Shown here: positions 18,771 through 35,085 of the stretch, piece after piece
How positions within the stretch are numbered: the first letter of the stretch is position 1
Layout: the number at the start of each line of letters is the position of its first letter
Source: Deinococcus sp. AJ005
GTDB lineage: Bacteria > Deinococcota > Deinococci > Deinococcales > Deinococcaceae
NCBI RefSeq assembly: GCF_009017495.1
Contig: NZ_CP044990.1
Coordinates: 577,001-641,000, forward strand
DNA: 64,000 nt
Direction: 5' to 3'
Notes under the pieces: model-generated
Seen by the model: only the letters and a program-made list of their open reading frames with translations
Told to the model about the DNA's origin: nothing
Databases searched by the model: none
Position numbers and translations under genes: made by a program

Positions 18771-19502
18771 ATGTCTGCCGATCCTGCCCTCTATTTCACG
18801 CGCCATGGCCTGGGCCTTGCGGGCCTGTGCCGCGCCGAAACGGGCTTTTCCAACGAGGTCTGGTTGACCGAGACGGCAGCGCTGCGCTTCAGCCCCAGTG
18901 CGGATCACACGCGGGAGGCGGGAGTGGCGCTGGGCGCGTTGGCGGCGGGAGTTCGCACAGCCAGACCGCTGTTCTGGGGACCAAATTACAGCCTATGGAA
19001 GCGCCTGCACGGCGGGATACCCACGCCCGCACAACTCACGCCGCATTTCTGGAATGCCGTGCTGGACGATCTGGAACGGTTGCATGCCACGCCTCCCGAA
19101 CCGTACTCGACCCGTCCGTCGGAGGCATGGGTGGGCGAGCCGGGGGTGGCAGAGGGCGCGGACTGGACGGCTGCCGAGCGGGCCGCGCTGCGACGCGTGC
19201 TGTCCACGCCGTATCCGCTCACCGCGCCCGTGTTCGTCCACGGAGACGTGTACCGCCACAACCTGCTGGCCGACGCGCGGGGCCAGTACGCCGGACTGCT
19301 GGACTGGGGCAACGCGGGCTGGGCCACCCTGGAACACGAATGTGCCGTACTGGATGGGCTGGAGACTGCGCTGCACCGCTGGGGCACGCGGCTGGATGTG
19401 GGCCTGCTGTGGCGGCTGCGTCTGGAACTGCTGCTCAAGGTGGCGGGCGCGGGCCGAATTCTGCCCAATGCGGTGCGGGAGGCGCTGGCCTATTGCGGGT
19501 AA
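18771..19502 (+). CDS. aminoglycoside phosphotransferase/choline kinase-fold protein
   Basis: 243 residues from ATG 18771; the frame is open far upstream but shows no family signal there. The kinase core is visible: the Brenner motif VFVHGDVYRHNLLAD (HGDxxxxN) at about 164-178 and the metal Asp in GLLDWGNAGW. The N-lobe is short. Substrates in this family range from aminoglycosides to choline, homoserine and fructosamines, so no activity is assigned. Confidence 0.85.
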   Translation: MSADPALYFTRHGLGLAGLCRAETGFSNEVWLTETAALRFSPSADHTREAGVALGALAAGVRTARPLFWGPNYSLWKRLHGGIPTPAQLTPHFWNAVLDDLERLHATPPEPYSTRPSEAWVGEPGVAEGADWTAAERAALRRVLSTPYPLTAPVFVHGDVYRHNLLADARGQYAGLLDWGNAGWATLEHECAVLDGLETALHRWGTRLDVGLLWRLRLELLLKVAGAGRILPNAVREALAYCG

Positions 19503-19657
19503 TCGCATGACGGTATGAACGTGCCTTGACATTGTGAAGGCAGCGTGGGACCGCGTCCTTCTGCCCCGGCCCGCTCATGACGGCGCGGGGGCGAAACCGC
19601 TAAGCTGGCTCTCCATCACAATCATTTCGCCTCTTTCCCCTGTTCACACGGAGTCCC

Positions 19658-22339
<2,682 letters not shown>

Positions 22340-22360
22340 GTTTTCAAATCCTGGGCACAA

Positions 22361-22395
22361 CGCCTGGACGGTCTTCGGACTGCCCAGGCGTTTTT
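22361..22395 (+). terminator. rho-independent terminator of the nuclease gene
   Basis: CGCCTGG pairs with CCAGGCG around an inner stem with a TTCG loop, followed by TTTTT. Confidence 0.88.
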
Positions 22396-22523
22396 ATGCG
22401 CCGATTTTCATGCGTCTGGACGGCATTTTCTATCTGGACTTGACCCCACGTTTAAAAAGCAACTCTCTCGCGGCCCGCATGGTGTACCATATGAGCCATG
22501 CTTTCCCTAGGAGAAACCCTTTA

Positions 22524-22913
22524 GTGCAACTTGATTCTGGCGCGGTGGCCGAGGGCCGCATCACCCGCGTGACCGATTTCGGCGCGTTTATCCAGTTCGA
22601 GAACGGTGAGACGGGCCTCGTTCACATCTCGCAGATCGCCCATTCGTTCGTGCGCAACATCCACGATCACGTGCGCGAGGGCGATAGCATCGAAGTCAAG
22701 GTGCTGGGCCGCGATGAGCGGGGTCGTCTGGACCTGTCGATCAAGGAACTGCTCGAAGAACCCGAGGAAGTGCCGCGTCCGCGCGCCATCGGGCGGCAGA
22801 GTCCTCAGTTCGAGGCCAAGCTGCGCTCCTTCATGCGCGACGCCAAGGAACGCACCACCACGGGCGGCCCCAAGAAGCCGGGCAGCAGTGGCGGCGGCAA
22901 ACGCAAGAAGTAG
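22524..22913 (+). CDS. S1 RNA-binding domain protein (YabR/CvfD-like)
   Basis: 129 residues with one S1 domain at about 3-72 (GAVAEGRITRVTDFGAFIQF, VHISQI) and a basic Lys/Gly tail (TGGPKKPGSSGGGKRKK). The GTG at 22524 has the ribosome site TAGGAGA 8-10 bases upstream; an in-frame ATG at 22491 would add 11 residues but lies before that site. Homologues bind the ribosome or RNA and affect translation or stress responses. Confidence 0.88.
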   Translation: MQLDSGAVAEGRITRVTDFGAFIQFENGETGLVHISQIAHSFVRNIHDHVREGDSIEVKVLGRDERGRLDLSIKELLEEPEEVPRPRAIGRQSPQFEAKLRSFMRDAKERTTTGGPKKPGSSGGGKRKK

Positions 22914-22934
22914 AGACCGTTCAGGTTTCAGGTT

Positions 22935-22963
22935 CTCCCGGTCCCCGTTGGCCGGGAGTTTTT
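22935..22963 (+). terminator. terminator of the S1-domain gene
   Basis: CTCCCGG / CCGGGAG stem followed by TTTTT. Confidence 0.9.
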
Positions 22964-23014
22964 CATGGTTGAGGCTTTAACCGCCGTGTAACCGGCCTGC
23001 GCCACACTGCGGGC

Positions 23015-24373
<1,359 letters not shown>

Positions 24374-24467
24374 ATCCAGAAGGAGTATCAGGAGTGGGGC
24401 GGGGGGTTGTGACCTCTGCCCTCTTCTGTTTTTTTGCTGTGCTGGAGCTTAAAAAGCTTAGGCCCAC

Positions 24468-24782
24468 TTACCCAAATAGCGGTCCCAGATCGGTCATTTC
24501 CCCGGTGGGTGTCGCGGGGCTGAACGAGTAGCTGCTGAAGAGGGCCATAAATTCGCCCCGGTCCAGCAGGCGGGTCTGCCCGCTGGGGCCGGTGGCCTGC
24601 ACCTGAGCGCCGCGCACGTTCAGGCAGTATTCGCCCAGCTCGCGTACGCTGGCTTTTTTGCCCTTGCCAACGTGCAGCAGGGCGGTGACGCGGTATTCTT
24701 GGCCGCCTCTAGCGTTCAGGTACCTCAACAGTTCGGCGGCGGTCATGTTCGGTTCAGCCACTGTCAATTTAGTAACGTTCAA
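24468..24782 (-). CDS. small hypothetical protein
   Basis: 104 residues if it starts at TTG 24782, which lies one base after the stop of the YbjQ-like gene and has GGTGGAG upstream; the ATG at 24746 would give 92 residues. The middle (VTALLHVGKGKKASVRELGEYCLNVRG) looks like a compact alpha/beta fold, but I recognise no family. Its tight link to the YbjQ-like gene suggests co-translation. Confidence 0.65.
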   Translation of the reverse strand: MNVTKLTVAEPNMTAAELLRYLNARGGQEYRVTALLHVGKGKKASVRELGEYCLNVRGAQVQATGPSGQTRLLDRGEFMALFSSYSFSPATPTGEMTDLGPLFG

Positions 24783-24783
24783 T

Positions 24784-25113
24784 TCAACGCGGCTCCACCA
24801 CCACCGCCGTTCCGTAGGCCAGCACCTCGGTCACGCCGTCGGTGATCTCGTTGGCGTCGTAGCGCATGGCGAGGATGGCGTTGGCCCCCCGCTCCAGGGC
24901 ATGCTGGCCCATCAGGTCAAACGCTTCCTGGCGGGCTTTCTCGGCCAGTTCGCTGTAGAGGGTGATGTTGCCGCCCAGGATCGTCTGGAGGGACGCGCCG
25001 ATGTTGCCCAGCACGCTGCGCGAGCGCACAGTTAGGCCGCGCACCACGCCCAGTTGGCGGATCACGCGGTAGCCTTCGAGTTCATTGGTGGTGGTGATCA
25101 TCAATTTATCCAT
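24784..25113 (-). CDS. UPF0145 / YbjQ-like heavy-metal-binding domain protein
   Basis: 109 residues from ATG 25113 with AGGAG upstream. The family signature is clear: NELEGYRVIRQLGVVRGLTVRSRS, then ARQEAFDLMGQHALERGANAI and the C-terminal YGTAVVVEP. Members form pentameric rings; their role is not established. The downstream small gene begins one base after its stop. Confidence 0.9.
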   Translation of the reverse strand: MDKLMITTTNELEGYRVIRQLGVVRGLTVRSRSVLGNIGASLQTILGGNITLYSELAEKARQEAFDLMGQHALERGANAILAMRYDANEITDGVTEVLAYGTAVVVEPR

Positions 25114-25159
25114 ACAGCTCCTGACGGGCACCTGTGGCCCTGATCCTGAATTTTCCTGA

Positions 25160-25963
25160 TCACGAGACGACGGTTCCTGCTCCGTCCAGCGCCGCCGTGA
25201 TCGGCTGCCCGGCGCGGGCGTCCCCGAAAATAACGCGCTTGACGCCGCCTGCCACCGCCTCTGCCGCGCCCAGCACCTTCTTTTTCATGCGGTCCTGGGC
25301 AAATTCCAGGTACGACTCCACGTCATCTGCCGGAATCTGGCGGATCAGGCTGGCTTCGTCGGGGTACGCACGCAGCAGGCCCGGCACGTTGGACAGCAGC
25401 AGCAACGCCTCGGCCTTTAAGGCCACGGCCAGCGCGGCGGCGGCGCGGTCCCCGTCCACGTTGATCGCCACGCCCTCGTAGCTGCTGGCGGGCGGCGTCA
25501 GTACCGGCAGGTAGCCGGCACCCAGCAGCAGTTCGATCAGGCCGGTGTTGACCTTTTCCACCGTCCCGGTGTGATCGCCCCGCAGCACCTTCGTCTTGCC
25601 GTTTTCCACCGCGCGCACACTGTCCTTGTGGCGGCCCTCGAAGATGCGCCCGTCCAGGCCCGACAGGCCCACGGCGTTGACGCCCAGGCGTTGCAGCCGC
25701 TCCACGATGCCCTTGTTGATCTTGCCGCAGTAGACCATCTCGAAGATTTCGAGGGTCTGGCGGTCCGTAAAGCGCGAGGTATAGCCACTGGGACTGGTCA
25801 CGAACCTGGGTGGATGGCCCAGCGCCTCAGCAATACGGTTGGTCTCGCCGCTGCCGCCGTGGACCAGAATCAACTTCTCGCCCGCCTTCCAGCGCGTGGC
25901 CAGATCGGCGCACACCGCGTCGTAATCGATCCCGGCGCTGCCGCCTACTTTGACCACAATCAA
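25160..25963 (-). CDS. lysZ: [LysW]-aminoadipate kinase (amino-acid kinase family)
   Basis: 267 residues of the acetylglutamate kinase fold: VVKVGGSAG at the N-terminus, the HGGSGETN substrate loop and the nucleotide-binding VDGDRAAAALA segment. The sequence is closer to LysZ than to ArgB (for example FEGRHKDS and VLRGDHTGTVEKVN), fitting the alpha-aminoadipate lysine pathway of Deinococcus-Thermus, in which LysZ phosphorylates aminoadipate attached to LysW. Partner genes are not adjacent. It starts with TTG at 25963. Confidence 0.88.
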   Translation of the reverse strand: MIVVKVGGSAGIDYDAVCADLATRWKAGEKLILVHGGSGETNRIAEALGHPPRFVTSPSGYTSRFTDRQTLEIFEMVYCGKINKGIVERLQRLGVNAVGLSGLDGRIFEGRHKDSVRAVENGKTKVLRGDHTGTVEKVNTGLIELLLGAGYLPVLTPPASSYEGVAINVDGDRAAAALAVALKAEALLLLSNVPGLLRAYPDEASLIRQIPADDVESYLEFAQDRMKKKVLGAAEAVAGGVKRVIFGDARAGQPITAALDGAGTVVS

Positions 25964-26040
25964 GCCCGTACCCTCATGCGGCGCATGCTAGAGCAAACGG
26001 CAGAGGGCGAGGGGTGGGTCAGACGTTCAGACCGTCCGTG

Positions 26041-27036
26041 TCACCCCATCGTGCGCGGCAGAGGCTGGCTGGCCAGAATCTTCTTCGGTTCACGGAATTC
26101 GATGTTTTCCCACTCGCCTTCCTCGATCACCTGTAATTCTGGGTTCAGGGCGCGGAAGTGGGCCACCACCTCCTGCACCAGATCGTCCGGGGTGCTGGCG
26201 GCGCTGGTGATGCCGACAGCCTTCATGCCGTCCAGATCGAGGCCCGCCAGATCGGCCACGGTTTCCAGTCGTTCGGCGCGGCCACAGGTCTCGGCGGCCA
26301 GCTCCAACAGCCGCATCCCGTTGCTGGAGTGCGTGCTGGTCAGCACCAGAAAGGCATCCACGTTGGGCGCGATGGCCTTCACGGCGTCCTGGCGGTTCTT
26401 GGTGGCGTAGCACAGGTCCTCGCTGGGCGGCACGATCAGCTTGGGAAAGCGGGCCTTCAGGATATCCACCGTGCGCCGCGTGTCGTCCACGCTGAGGGTC
26501 GTCTGGGTCAGCACCACCAGTTTGTCGGGGTCCGGCACCGTGACCGTGTGCGGGTCGTGCAGGCCCTCGCCGCGCTTGCCCAGCACGCCCACCAGAATGG
26601 TGTGGTCCGGGGCCTCGCCGCGCGTGCCGATCACCTCCTGGTGCTGGGCGCTGTCGCCGATCAGCAGGATGGTGTGGCCCTCACGGGCGTATTTCTTGGC
26701 CTCGGTGTGGACCTTGGTGACCAGCGGGCAGGTCGCGTCGATGGTGGCCAGCCCCAGCGCCCGCGCCCGCTCCCGCACCAGTGGGCTGATGCCGTGCGCG
26801 GAGAACACCACCGTCTCGCCGCCGTCTGGCAGGGCCTCGATATCGTCCAGATTTTCCACGAAATGCACGCTGTGGTCGCGTGCCAGCCGGTCCACGACGG
26901 TGTGGTTGTGGACGATGGAATGGTAGACCGTCACCGGTTTTTCCTCGGTCCGCGCGGCGCGTTCGACTGCGCCAATCGCCATGACCACGCCCGCGCAAAA
27001 GCCGCGCGGTTTGGCCAGATACAGGCGCTCAACCAT
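26041..27036 (-). CDS. ispH: 4-hydroxy-3-methylbut-2-enyl diphosphate reductase
   Basis: 331 residues from ATG 27036. IspH performs the last step of the MEP isoprenoid pathway, making IPP and DMAPP with a [4Fe-4S] cluster. The three cluster cysteines are visible in [17 protein letters not shown] and LCYATKNRQ, and the proton-relay Glu/His residues fall in [11 protein letters not shown]. No ribosome site precedes the start; instead a short leader ORF overlaps it (27029-27076), suggesting translational coupling. Carotenoid synthesis in Deinococcus draws on this pathway. Confidence 0.95.
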   Translation of the reverse strand: MVERLYLAKPRGFCAGVVMAIGAVERAARTEEKPVTVYHSIVHNHTVVDRLARDHSVHFVENLDDIEALPDGGETVVFSAHGISPLVRERARALGLATIDATCPLVTKVHTEAKKYAREGHTILLIGDSAQHQEVIGTRGEAPDHTILVGVLGKRGEGLHDPHTVTVPDPDKLVVLTQTTLSVDDTRRTVDILKARFPKLIVPPSEDLCYATKNRQDAVKAIAPNVDAFLVLTSTHSSNGMRLLELAAETCGRAERLETVADLAGLDLDGMKAVGITSAASTPDDLVQEVVAHFRALNPELQVIEEGEWENIEFREPKKILASQPLPRTMG

Positions 27037-27076
27037 GTGAGGCACGCGTGGGCAGGGCGGGGAAGAGGTCAGTCAT
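27029..27076 (-). CDS. 15-codon leader ORF overlapping the ispH start
   Basis: ATG at 27076 encodes [15 protein letters not shown] and stops at TGA 27029-27031, with its last codons overlapping the ispH ATG in another frame. A TAAACT box (27083-27088) ends 6 bases before the ATG, the same spacing as other leaderless genes in this window. Ribosomes finishing the leader would be placed on the ispH start. The TAAACT box also contains the stop codon of the upstream phospholipase D-like gene. Confidence 0.5.
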   Translation of the reverse strand: MTDLFPALPTRASHG

Positions 27077-27085
27077 GGCCGTAGT

Positions 27086-28609
27086 TTACGGGCCGGGGCG
27101 CGGCGTGACCGTGTCGGCTGTCCCGGCGGCGGGTTGTGGCGTCAGGTCAGGGGTCACGTTCTTCAGCCACCATTCGTCTGGCACAGGGCGGCTGGCGGTC
27201 TTCCAGATGGTCTCAAAGCTGGTTTCCTGCTCCTGCACCGCTGCCGGATCGTCTGTCGCCAGGGCGGCCTCGGCCAGCCCCAGGGTGCCCCAGGAACTGA
27301 AATGAAAGTTCATGCTGCCCACCACCACCATGCGGCGGTCCACCGTTAGCGCCTTGGTGTGCATGTTGAAGGTGGTATACCGCGCCTCGAAATGGTCCTG
27401 GATGCCCTGGCGGCGCAACTCCTGACGCAACAGGGTGATGCCGCTGCGGTTGGGTGCCGCGCTGATTCCGTAATCCACAGTCAGTAGCCGGACCTGAACC
27501 CCGCGCTCCAGCGCGTCCAGCACAGCCACCATGTACACCGGCCAGGAGTCCGGGCCGCAGCCCTGCGGGTTCAGGTACGCGCCCCAGCAGTTCGGCGTGG
27601 GGCCAAAATCCGCCTGCATCAGATCAATCTGGCTTTTTGCCGCGCCCAGCAGGGCCAGATGGGCGCGGTCCGCCGCATCGTCGCCGGGGCGGCGGTACAG
27701 CATGAAGGCCCGCGCGTGGCCGCCCGGTACGGCTTCCCGTGCGGCTGCCGGGTGCGTTACCGGGTCCGGTGGGGCCATCTGGCACTGCGCCTCTGCCGTC
27801 TCACGTGTCACGGAGTCCGGGCAGCGCAGTTGCAGGCTATGCCGCCACAGATCGTCGAAGACGGCCACGCCGCTCTGGGCCACCGGCCCGCTCATCCGCA
27901 AGCCCAGATCATGCAGTCCGCGCCCCCCTGGTTCGGTAGCAGGCAGGTGCCAGTCGGTGTAGTTGTATCCGGCCACGGTCAGGTCCCGTCCGTCGATGAC
28001 GTGTAACTTGACGTGGCTATGCGGAAAATAGCGGTAGTTGAGGATGCTGAGCTTCCAGCCCACGCGGGCGTCCTCCAGCGGCACGCCCAGCCGTAGCAGA
28101 TCGCCCAGCAGCGCCAGCGGCTGCGTGCGGCCATCTGGGCGCTGAAAGTCTGGAAAGCCGCCCAGCAGCGCCCGCACCGTCATGCCCTGCGGGTATGCAG
28201 CGGGATCGGCCCGCACCCGCCCATACAGCGTGGCCACCGCCTGCGCGAAGGTCCAGCCGGGTTTTCCTGGCCCGCCCTGCCATTCCATGCTGGCCAGCAG
28301 CACCTCGCTGTGGGCGTTGGCAATCTGGCTGGCCGTGATTTCGAAGGCGTCCAGCGGTGTGGTCAGGCTGCGCGGCGTTCGTAGATAGCCCACGAAAGCG
28401 TTGTCACAACTCAGGTCCGGCTGGCCGTTCTCGGTGACCACCCCCCACACCGCCCGTTCCAGCGGGTCCGTGGGCGGGACGCAGACAGGCAGATTCAGGG
28501 GCGCGGCGGGCAGCGCGGGTCCCAGGAAAAGCGGCAATTCCGCACCCAGCCCTGTCCCGCCGCAGGCCAGGACCGCGAGGGTCAGAAGAGAACGCGCCGC
28601 ACGGGACAT
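27086..28609 (-). CDS. phospholipase D-like phosphodiesterase, secreted
   Basis: 507 residues with an N-terminal signal peptide (about 1-22). Two HKD motifs are intact: HVKLHVID followed by G-N-Y-N equivalents (AGYNYTDWH), and HTKALTVD followed by VVGSMNFHFSS. It therefore should be a catalytically competent PLD-fold enzyme acting on phospholipids or nucleic acids outside the cytoplasm. A TATGCT box lies 8 bases before the ATG. Confidence 0.88.
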   Translation of the reverse strand: MSRAARSLLTLAVLACGGTGLGAELPLFLGPALPAAPLNLPVCVPPTDPLERAVWGVVTENGQPDLSCDNAFVGYLRTPRSLTTPLDAFEITASQIANAHSEVLLASMEWQGGPGKPGWTFAQAVATLYGRVRADPAAYPQGMTVRALLGGFPDFQRPDGRTQPLALLGDLLRLGVPLEDARVGWKLSILNYRYFPHSHVKLHVIDGRDLTVAGYNYTDWHLPATEPGGRGLHDLGLRMSGPVAQSGVAVFDDLWRHSLQLRCPDSVTRETAEAQCQMAPPDPVTHPAAAREAVPGGHARAFMLYRRPGDDAADRAHLALLGAAKSQIDLMQADFGPTPNCWGAYLNPQGCGPDSWPVYMVAVLDALERGVQVRLLTVDYGISAAPNRSGITLLRQELRRQGIQDHFEARYTTFNMHTKALTVDRRMVVVGSMNFHFSSWGTLGLAEAALATDDPAAVQEQETSFETIWKTASRPVPDEWWLKNVTPDLTPQPAAGTADTVTPRPGP

Positions 28610-28782
28610 CACACCGCAGCATAGGCCCGCCAGAACCGTGCAGGGCGCAGTTTAAGGCATGTCTCGAAATCTCTCAGAGAGGCGTCAGCTTGGGCGTGGA
28701 GACCGGATGATGGTCAGCGGGTGGAAGGGGGAGAAGCGCACCTGATGCCTGCCTCAACTCCATCGCTTCTTCTGAAAAAACT

Positions 28783-30480
<1,698 letters not shown>

Positions 30481-30489
30481 GTCGGGCAT

Positions 30490-30647
30490 TCTAGGGCTTT
30501 TGGTAAATCGTCAACGGTAGACAAATGGCAGTTCACGGTGCGCGCGGGAGGTGGAAGAACGCCCAATCCTGTTCCAGAGCAGGCCAGAGACGGAATGCAG
30601 TCATCTTTTTCTGGAGACAGACTGCGGAAGTAACCCACAGAAAAGAA
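30490..30647. other. short intergenic stretch upstream of the PlsY-like fusion
   Basis: Nothing convincing beyond the TAGAAT box at 30488-30493. The small open frames here have no ribosome site. Confidence 0.4.
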
Positions 30648-30687
30648 CACCGCGAGTCGGCGTCGATCCTGTGCCTGACTCGCGGTG
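30648..30687 (-). terminator. terminator of the FAS1 gene
   Basis: CACCGCGAGTC and GACTCGCGGTG form an 11-bp perfect stem with an 18-base loop; the minus strand then runs into TTCTTTTCT. Confidence 0.8.
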
Positions 30688-30730
30688 CTTATTTCCCTGT
30701 GACGTTCAATGGTTGAAACGGGCTTCAGAT

Positions 30731-31705
30731 TTACTTGGCGGGCGGCATCAACACGGTGTCGATGAAGTGAACCACGCCGTTGATGGCTGGCACATCGGCC
30801 CTGGTGATGGTGGCATTGTTGATCGCCACGGTGCTGCCATCGACCTGAATGTCCACTGCCGCGCCGTTCACGGTGTCAGCCGTGGTGAGCTTCACGACAT
30901 CGGCGGCCATGACCTGACCAGCAACGACGTGATACAGCAGCACAGCCTTGAGCTTGGCCGGGTCTGCCAGTAAGGCATCCAGGTCCGCTTTCGGAATCTT
31001 GGCAAAGGCGGCGTTGGTGGGCGCAAACAACGTGAAGGGTCCCTTGCCGATCAGAGTGGCCTCCAGATCAGCGGCCTTCACGGCGGCCAGCAGGGTGGTG
31101 AGGTCGGGATCCGTCGAGATGATGCCAGTGATGGTCTCTGTCGGCTCGGCCATCGCTGCCGTTGGGGCAGCCGCTGTCGTCGCTGCCGCCGCCGTTGCTT
31201 CGGGCGTGGCCATCGCGTTAGCGGGCGGCATCAGCACGGTGTCGATCACATGGATCACGCCGTTGGTGGCCTGCACATCGGCCTGAGTCACGGTGGCGTC
31301 GTTGACCATCACCTTGCCGCCGCTCACCTTGATGTTCACCGCCGCGCCGTTCACTGTTTTGGCTGTGGTCAGTTCAATGACATCGGCGGCCATCGCCTTG
31401 CCCACCACAACGTGATACAGCAGGATGGACTTGAGCTTTTCTGGATCGTTGATCAGCGCGTTCAGGTCAGCGGCGGGAATCTTGGCGAAGGCTGCGTTGG
31501 TGGGAGCAAAGACGGTGAACGGGCCAGCGCCGCTCAGGGTTTCGACCAGGCCAGCGGCCTTGACTGCCGCCAGCAGCGTGCTGAAATCAGGGTTGGTAGA
31601 AACGATTTCGGCAATCGTCTGGGTGGGTGCGGGCGTGGTCTGTGCGGCCCCCATGGCAGAAAGCATCAGCGCACCCGTCAACATCAGTGTGGTCTTCTTA
31701 AACAT
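30731..31705 (-). CDS. secreted protein with two fasciclin (FAS1) domains
   Basis: 324 residues from ATG 31705 with GAGGAG upstream. A signal peptide (about 1-21, MLSAMGAAQ) is followed by two FAS1 domains (about 27-155 and 190-324) joined by an Ala/Thr-rich linker. Both domains carry the H1 ([15 protein letters not shown]) and H2 (VNGAAV...[12 protein letters not shown]) motifs and are strongly alike, indicating a recent internal duplication. FAS1 proteins mediate adhesion or carotenoid binding. A TATAGT -10 box lies on the minus strand at about 31779-31784. Confidence 0.92.
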   Translation of the reverse strand: MFKKTTLMLTGALMLSAMGAAQTTPAPTQTIAEIVSTNPDFSTLLAAVKAAGLVETLSGAGPFTVFAPTNAAFAKIPAADLNALINDPEKLKSILLYHVVVGKAMAADVIELTTAKTVNGAAVNIKVSGGKVMVNDATVTQADVQATNGVIHVIDTVLMPPANAMATPEATAAAATTAAAPTAAMAEPTETITGIISTDPDLTTLLAAVKAADLEATLIGKGPFTLFAPTNAAFAKIPKADLDALLADPAKLKAVLLYHVVAGQVMAADVVKLTTADTVNGAAVDIQVDGSTVAINNATITRADVPAINGVVHFIDTVLMPPAK

Positions 31706-31885
31706 ATCGGTCTCCTCTTGTGCTGAAATAGAGCGTCGTAAAAATGTCACCGATTCAGCCCTGAACTCATCTAACTTCACTATAATTTGAATGAGTTAGT
31801 TTGAAATGGAAGCAGTTGGACAAAACTCTGTCCAGAGGGGCTGATTGCTGATTATGCTAAAGAACAGGGCTGAACACACGAGTAG

Positions 31886-31919
31886 GGCGAAGTACAATGT
31901 GTCCATTGTGAACTTCGCC
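31886..31919. terminator. hairpin at the end of the glyS operon
   Basis: GGCGAAGT pairs with ACTTCGCC, with an inner CAATG/CATTG stem. It has no U-run but is placed correctly after the last gene of the operon (stop at 31963) and before the FAS1 promoter. Confidence 0.55.
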
Positions 31920-31962
31920 TTAACGTTTGACTTGTTGAGATGTTCTTTTTATTGGACTCGGT

Positions 31963-32366
31963 TCAATCGTCCTGATCCTGTGCCGAATCAGACAGAAATT
32001 GTGAAACATACTTCAGGTACGACTGCCGTCCCCCAGCTTTCTGCCCCGTTTTGACCGATGAGCGCAGTCGTCCCAGGATCAGCCGCATTTCCTCGGCGCT
32101 GACAGGTTCGGTGGGCAGGATGTTGTCTGGGCGGCCCACCAGCATTTCCGCGATGGGCAGCACGGCGTCATGCACCTCGGCGCGCAGGCCGTCCAGCTTG
32201 CCGGGCTTGAAGGCAAAGGCGGTGGCCTCGGCCCGGTAGCGCCGCGCCAGTTCCTCGTAGGCGGCGTCCACCTGCGCGTCGGTCAGTTCGGGGTGTTCGT
32301 CGTACACGCCGTACACCGCCAGCTCGATGCTCATGAACTGGTTCTCGTATTTGTCGGTGAATTCGC

Positions 32367-32370
<4 letters not shown>
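31963..32370 (-). CDS. conserved hypothetical protein downstream of glyS
   Basis: 135 residues, acidic, largely helical ([36 protein letters not shown]). I recognise no named family. Its ATG overlaps the glyS stop (ATGA), so it is co-translated with glycyl-tRNA synthetase and shares the T-box control. Confidence 0.75.
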
Positions 32371-33899
<1,529 letters not shown>

Positions 33900-33941
33900 C
33901 TTGCGTCCTCCTTTACGGGCCTTGCCCCGCTGGAAGACAAT

Positions 33942-34165
33942 AAAAACGCCCCAGACGGCACTTGCTCAGCCCGTCTGGGGACGCGAAAAAACTCCGCGCG
34001 GTTCCACCCCAGTTCCAGCGCGCGGCGGTCTGCCGCATTCTGGCCCTCTTTGAATCTTCAACAGCTCCCCGCCGCCCTTCACACGCTGCCGCCCACCTGA
34101 CTTCCACCGTCTCAGGCTCGCTCTTAAGGGGCACATGCGCGCTACTCCTGCGGATCAACGCTGCG
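33942..34165 (-). promoter_or_regulatory. T-box riboswitch leader of glyS
   Basis: On the minus strand the leader has a stem I apical region GAGCGAGCCTGAGACGGTGG, the invariant T-box sequence GGGTGGAACCGCG (33997-34009) and a terminator CCCCAGACGG / CCGTCTGGGG (33949-33958, 33971-33980) followed by a U-run. The T-box bases bind the free CCA end of uncharged tRNA and favour an antiterminator. The specifier codon was not placed with certainty; GGC triplets are present in the expected part of stem I. Confidence 0.9.
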
Positions 34166-34168
34166 GGT

Positions 34169-34198
34169 ATTGTGGCGCGGCGCGGGGGAGAGGGTCAA
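34169..34198 (-). promoter_or_regulatory. promoter of the glyS T-box transcript
   Basis: TTGACC (34193-34198) and CACAAT (34169-34174) separated by 18 bases, reading on the minus strand into the T-box leader. Confidence 0.65.
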
Positions 34199-34212
34199 GT
34201 GGGCCGTCTGTT

Positions 34213-35040
34213 TCAGGGCACCCTGACCACCTGCGGCGTCAGTTTTCCCTGGCTGTCCACATGCATCAGCGCCAGCCTGCGCTGTCCGGGGTGCAGGTCA
34301 AGCTGATGGGCGGGCCTGCCCTGCGTATCTAACAAAATCCACAGGTCAGGCGTTTCCATGTGCCCGTGCAGACTGGCGCTGAATCCATCTGGAAGCAGCG
34401 GCAGGGTGCGGAGGCGTGCGCCGTTGTCGCTCTCTAGCCCCAGGGGATGCCACACCACTTCGTCGTTCACGGCGCTGGGCGTCAGGTCGGCGGCGCGGTT
34501 CTGTCCGCTCAGATACCGGGATGGGGTGGGCCGCGTGGCGTGCGAGAGCAGGACCTCCGCACCCGGCGGCCCGACGCTCAGCCACAGCCGCCCATGCCCG
34601 CGTAGCCAGCGTAGGTCTTCGGCCAGTTCGCCCGCCTCCCCCTTGCCTTTCCAGCCGTACGAGGCCGCCGCCTCTCTGCCGCCCACCCGCCACCACACGT
34701 CCATCAGGGGGCGGTGATCGTCCAAAACGCTGGCCATCGCCATCACCTCATGGTTGCCCAGCAGCACCTCGGCGCGGCCAGACCCGTGCAGTGCGCGCAC
34801 CGTCGCCAGGATTTGCCGCGAGTCGTCGGGAGTGCCGGGCATCGTCCCGGCTTTGCGGGCCTCGCGGCGGCGCGGCGAATCGTCGATCAGATCGCCCAGA
34901 AAGGCCAGACGGCTGGCGGGGTGTCGGGCCGCCTGTTGTAGCGCCGCGTCCAACCGGGCCGCGTGGCCGTGCAGATCGGGGATGACCAGCCAGGAGCCGT
35001 CCCACTGCCGGGCGTGCCAGGGTGGGGCGGGCGCGATCAT
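34213..35040 (-). CDS. metallophosphoesterase (calcineurin-like)
   Basis: 275 residues with the metal-binding motifs in order: DLHGH (about 22-26), GDLIDD, GNHE and, near the end, a GHxxxP-type LHGHMETPDL. This resembles ApaH/PrpE-like serine/threonine or diadenosine phosphatases, but the substrate is not evident. A TAAACT box ends 6 bases before the ATG (leaderless). Confidence 0.9.
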   Translation of the reverse strand: MIAPAPPWHARQWDGSWLVIPDLHGHAARLDAALQQAARHPASRLAFLGDLIDDSPRRREARKAGTMPGTPDDSRQILATVRALHGSGRAEVLLGNHEVMAMASVLDDHRPLMDVWWRVGGREAAASYGWKGKGEAGELAEDLRWLRGHGRLWLSVGPPGAEVLLSHATRPTPSRYLSGQNRAADLTPSAVNDEVVWHPLGLESDNGARLRTLPLLPDGFSASLHGHMETPDLWILLDTQGRPAHQLDLHPGQRRLALMHVDSQGKLTPQVVRVP

Positions 35041-35085
35041 TCGGTCAGTTTAGAGGGGTGGATCAGTTGAGAAGGACGGTCCAGT

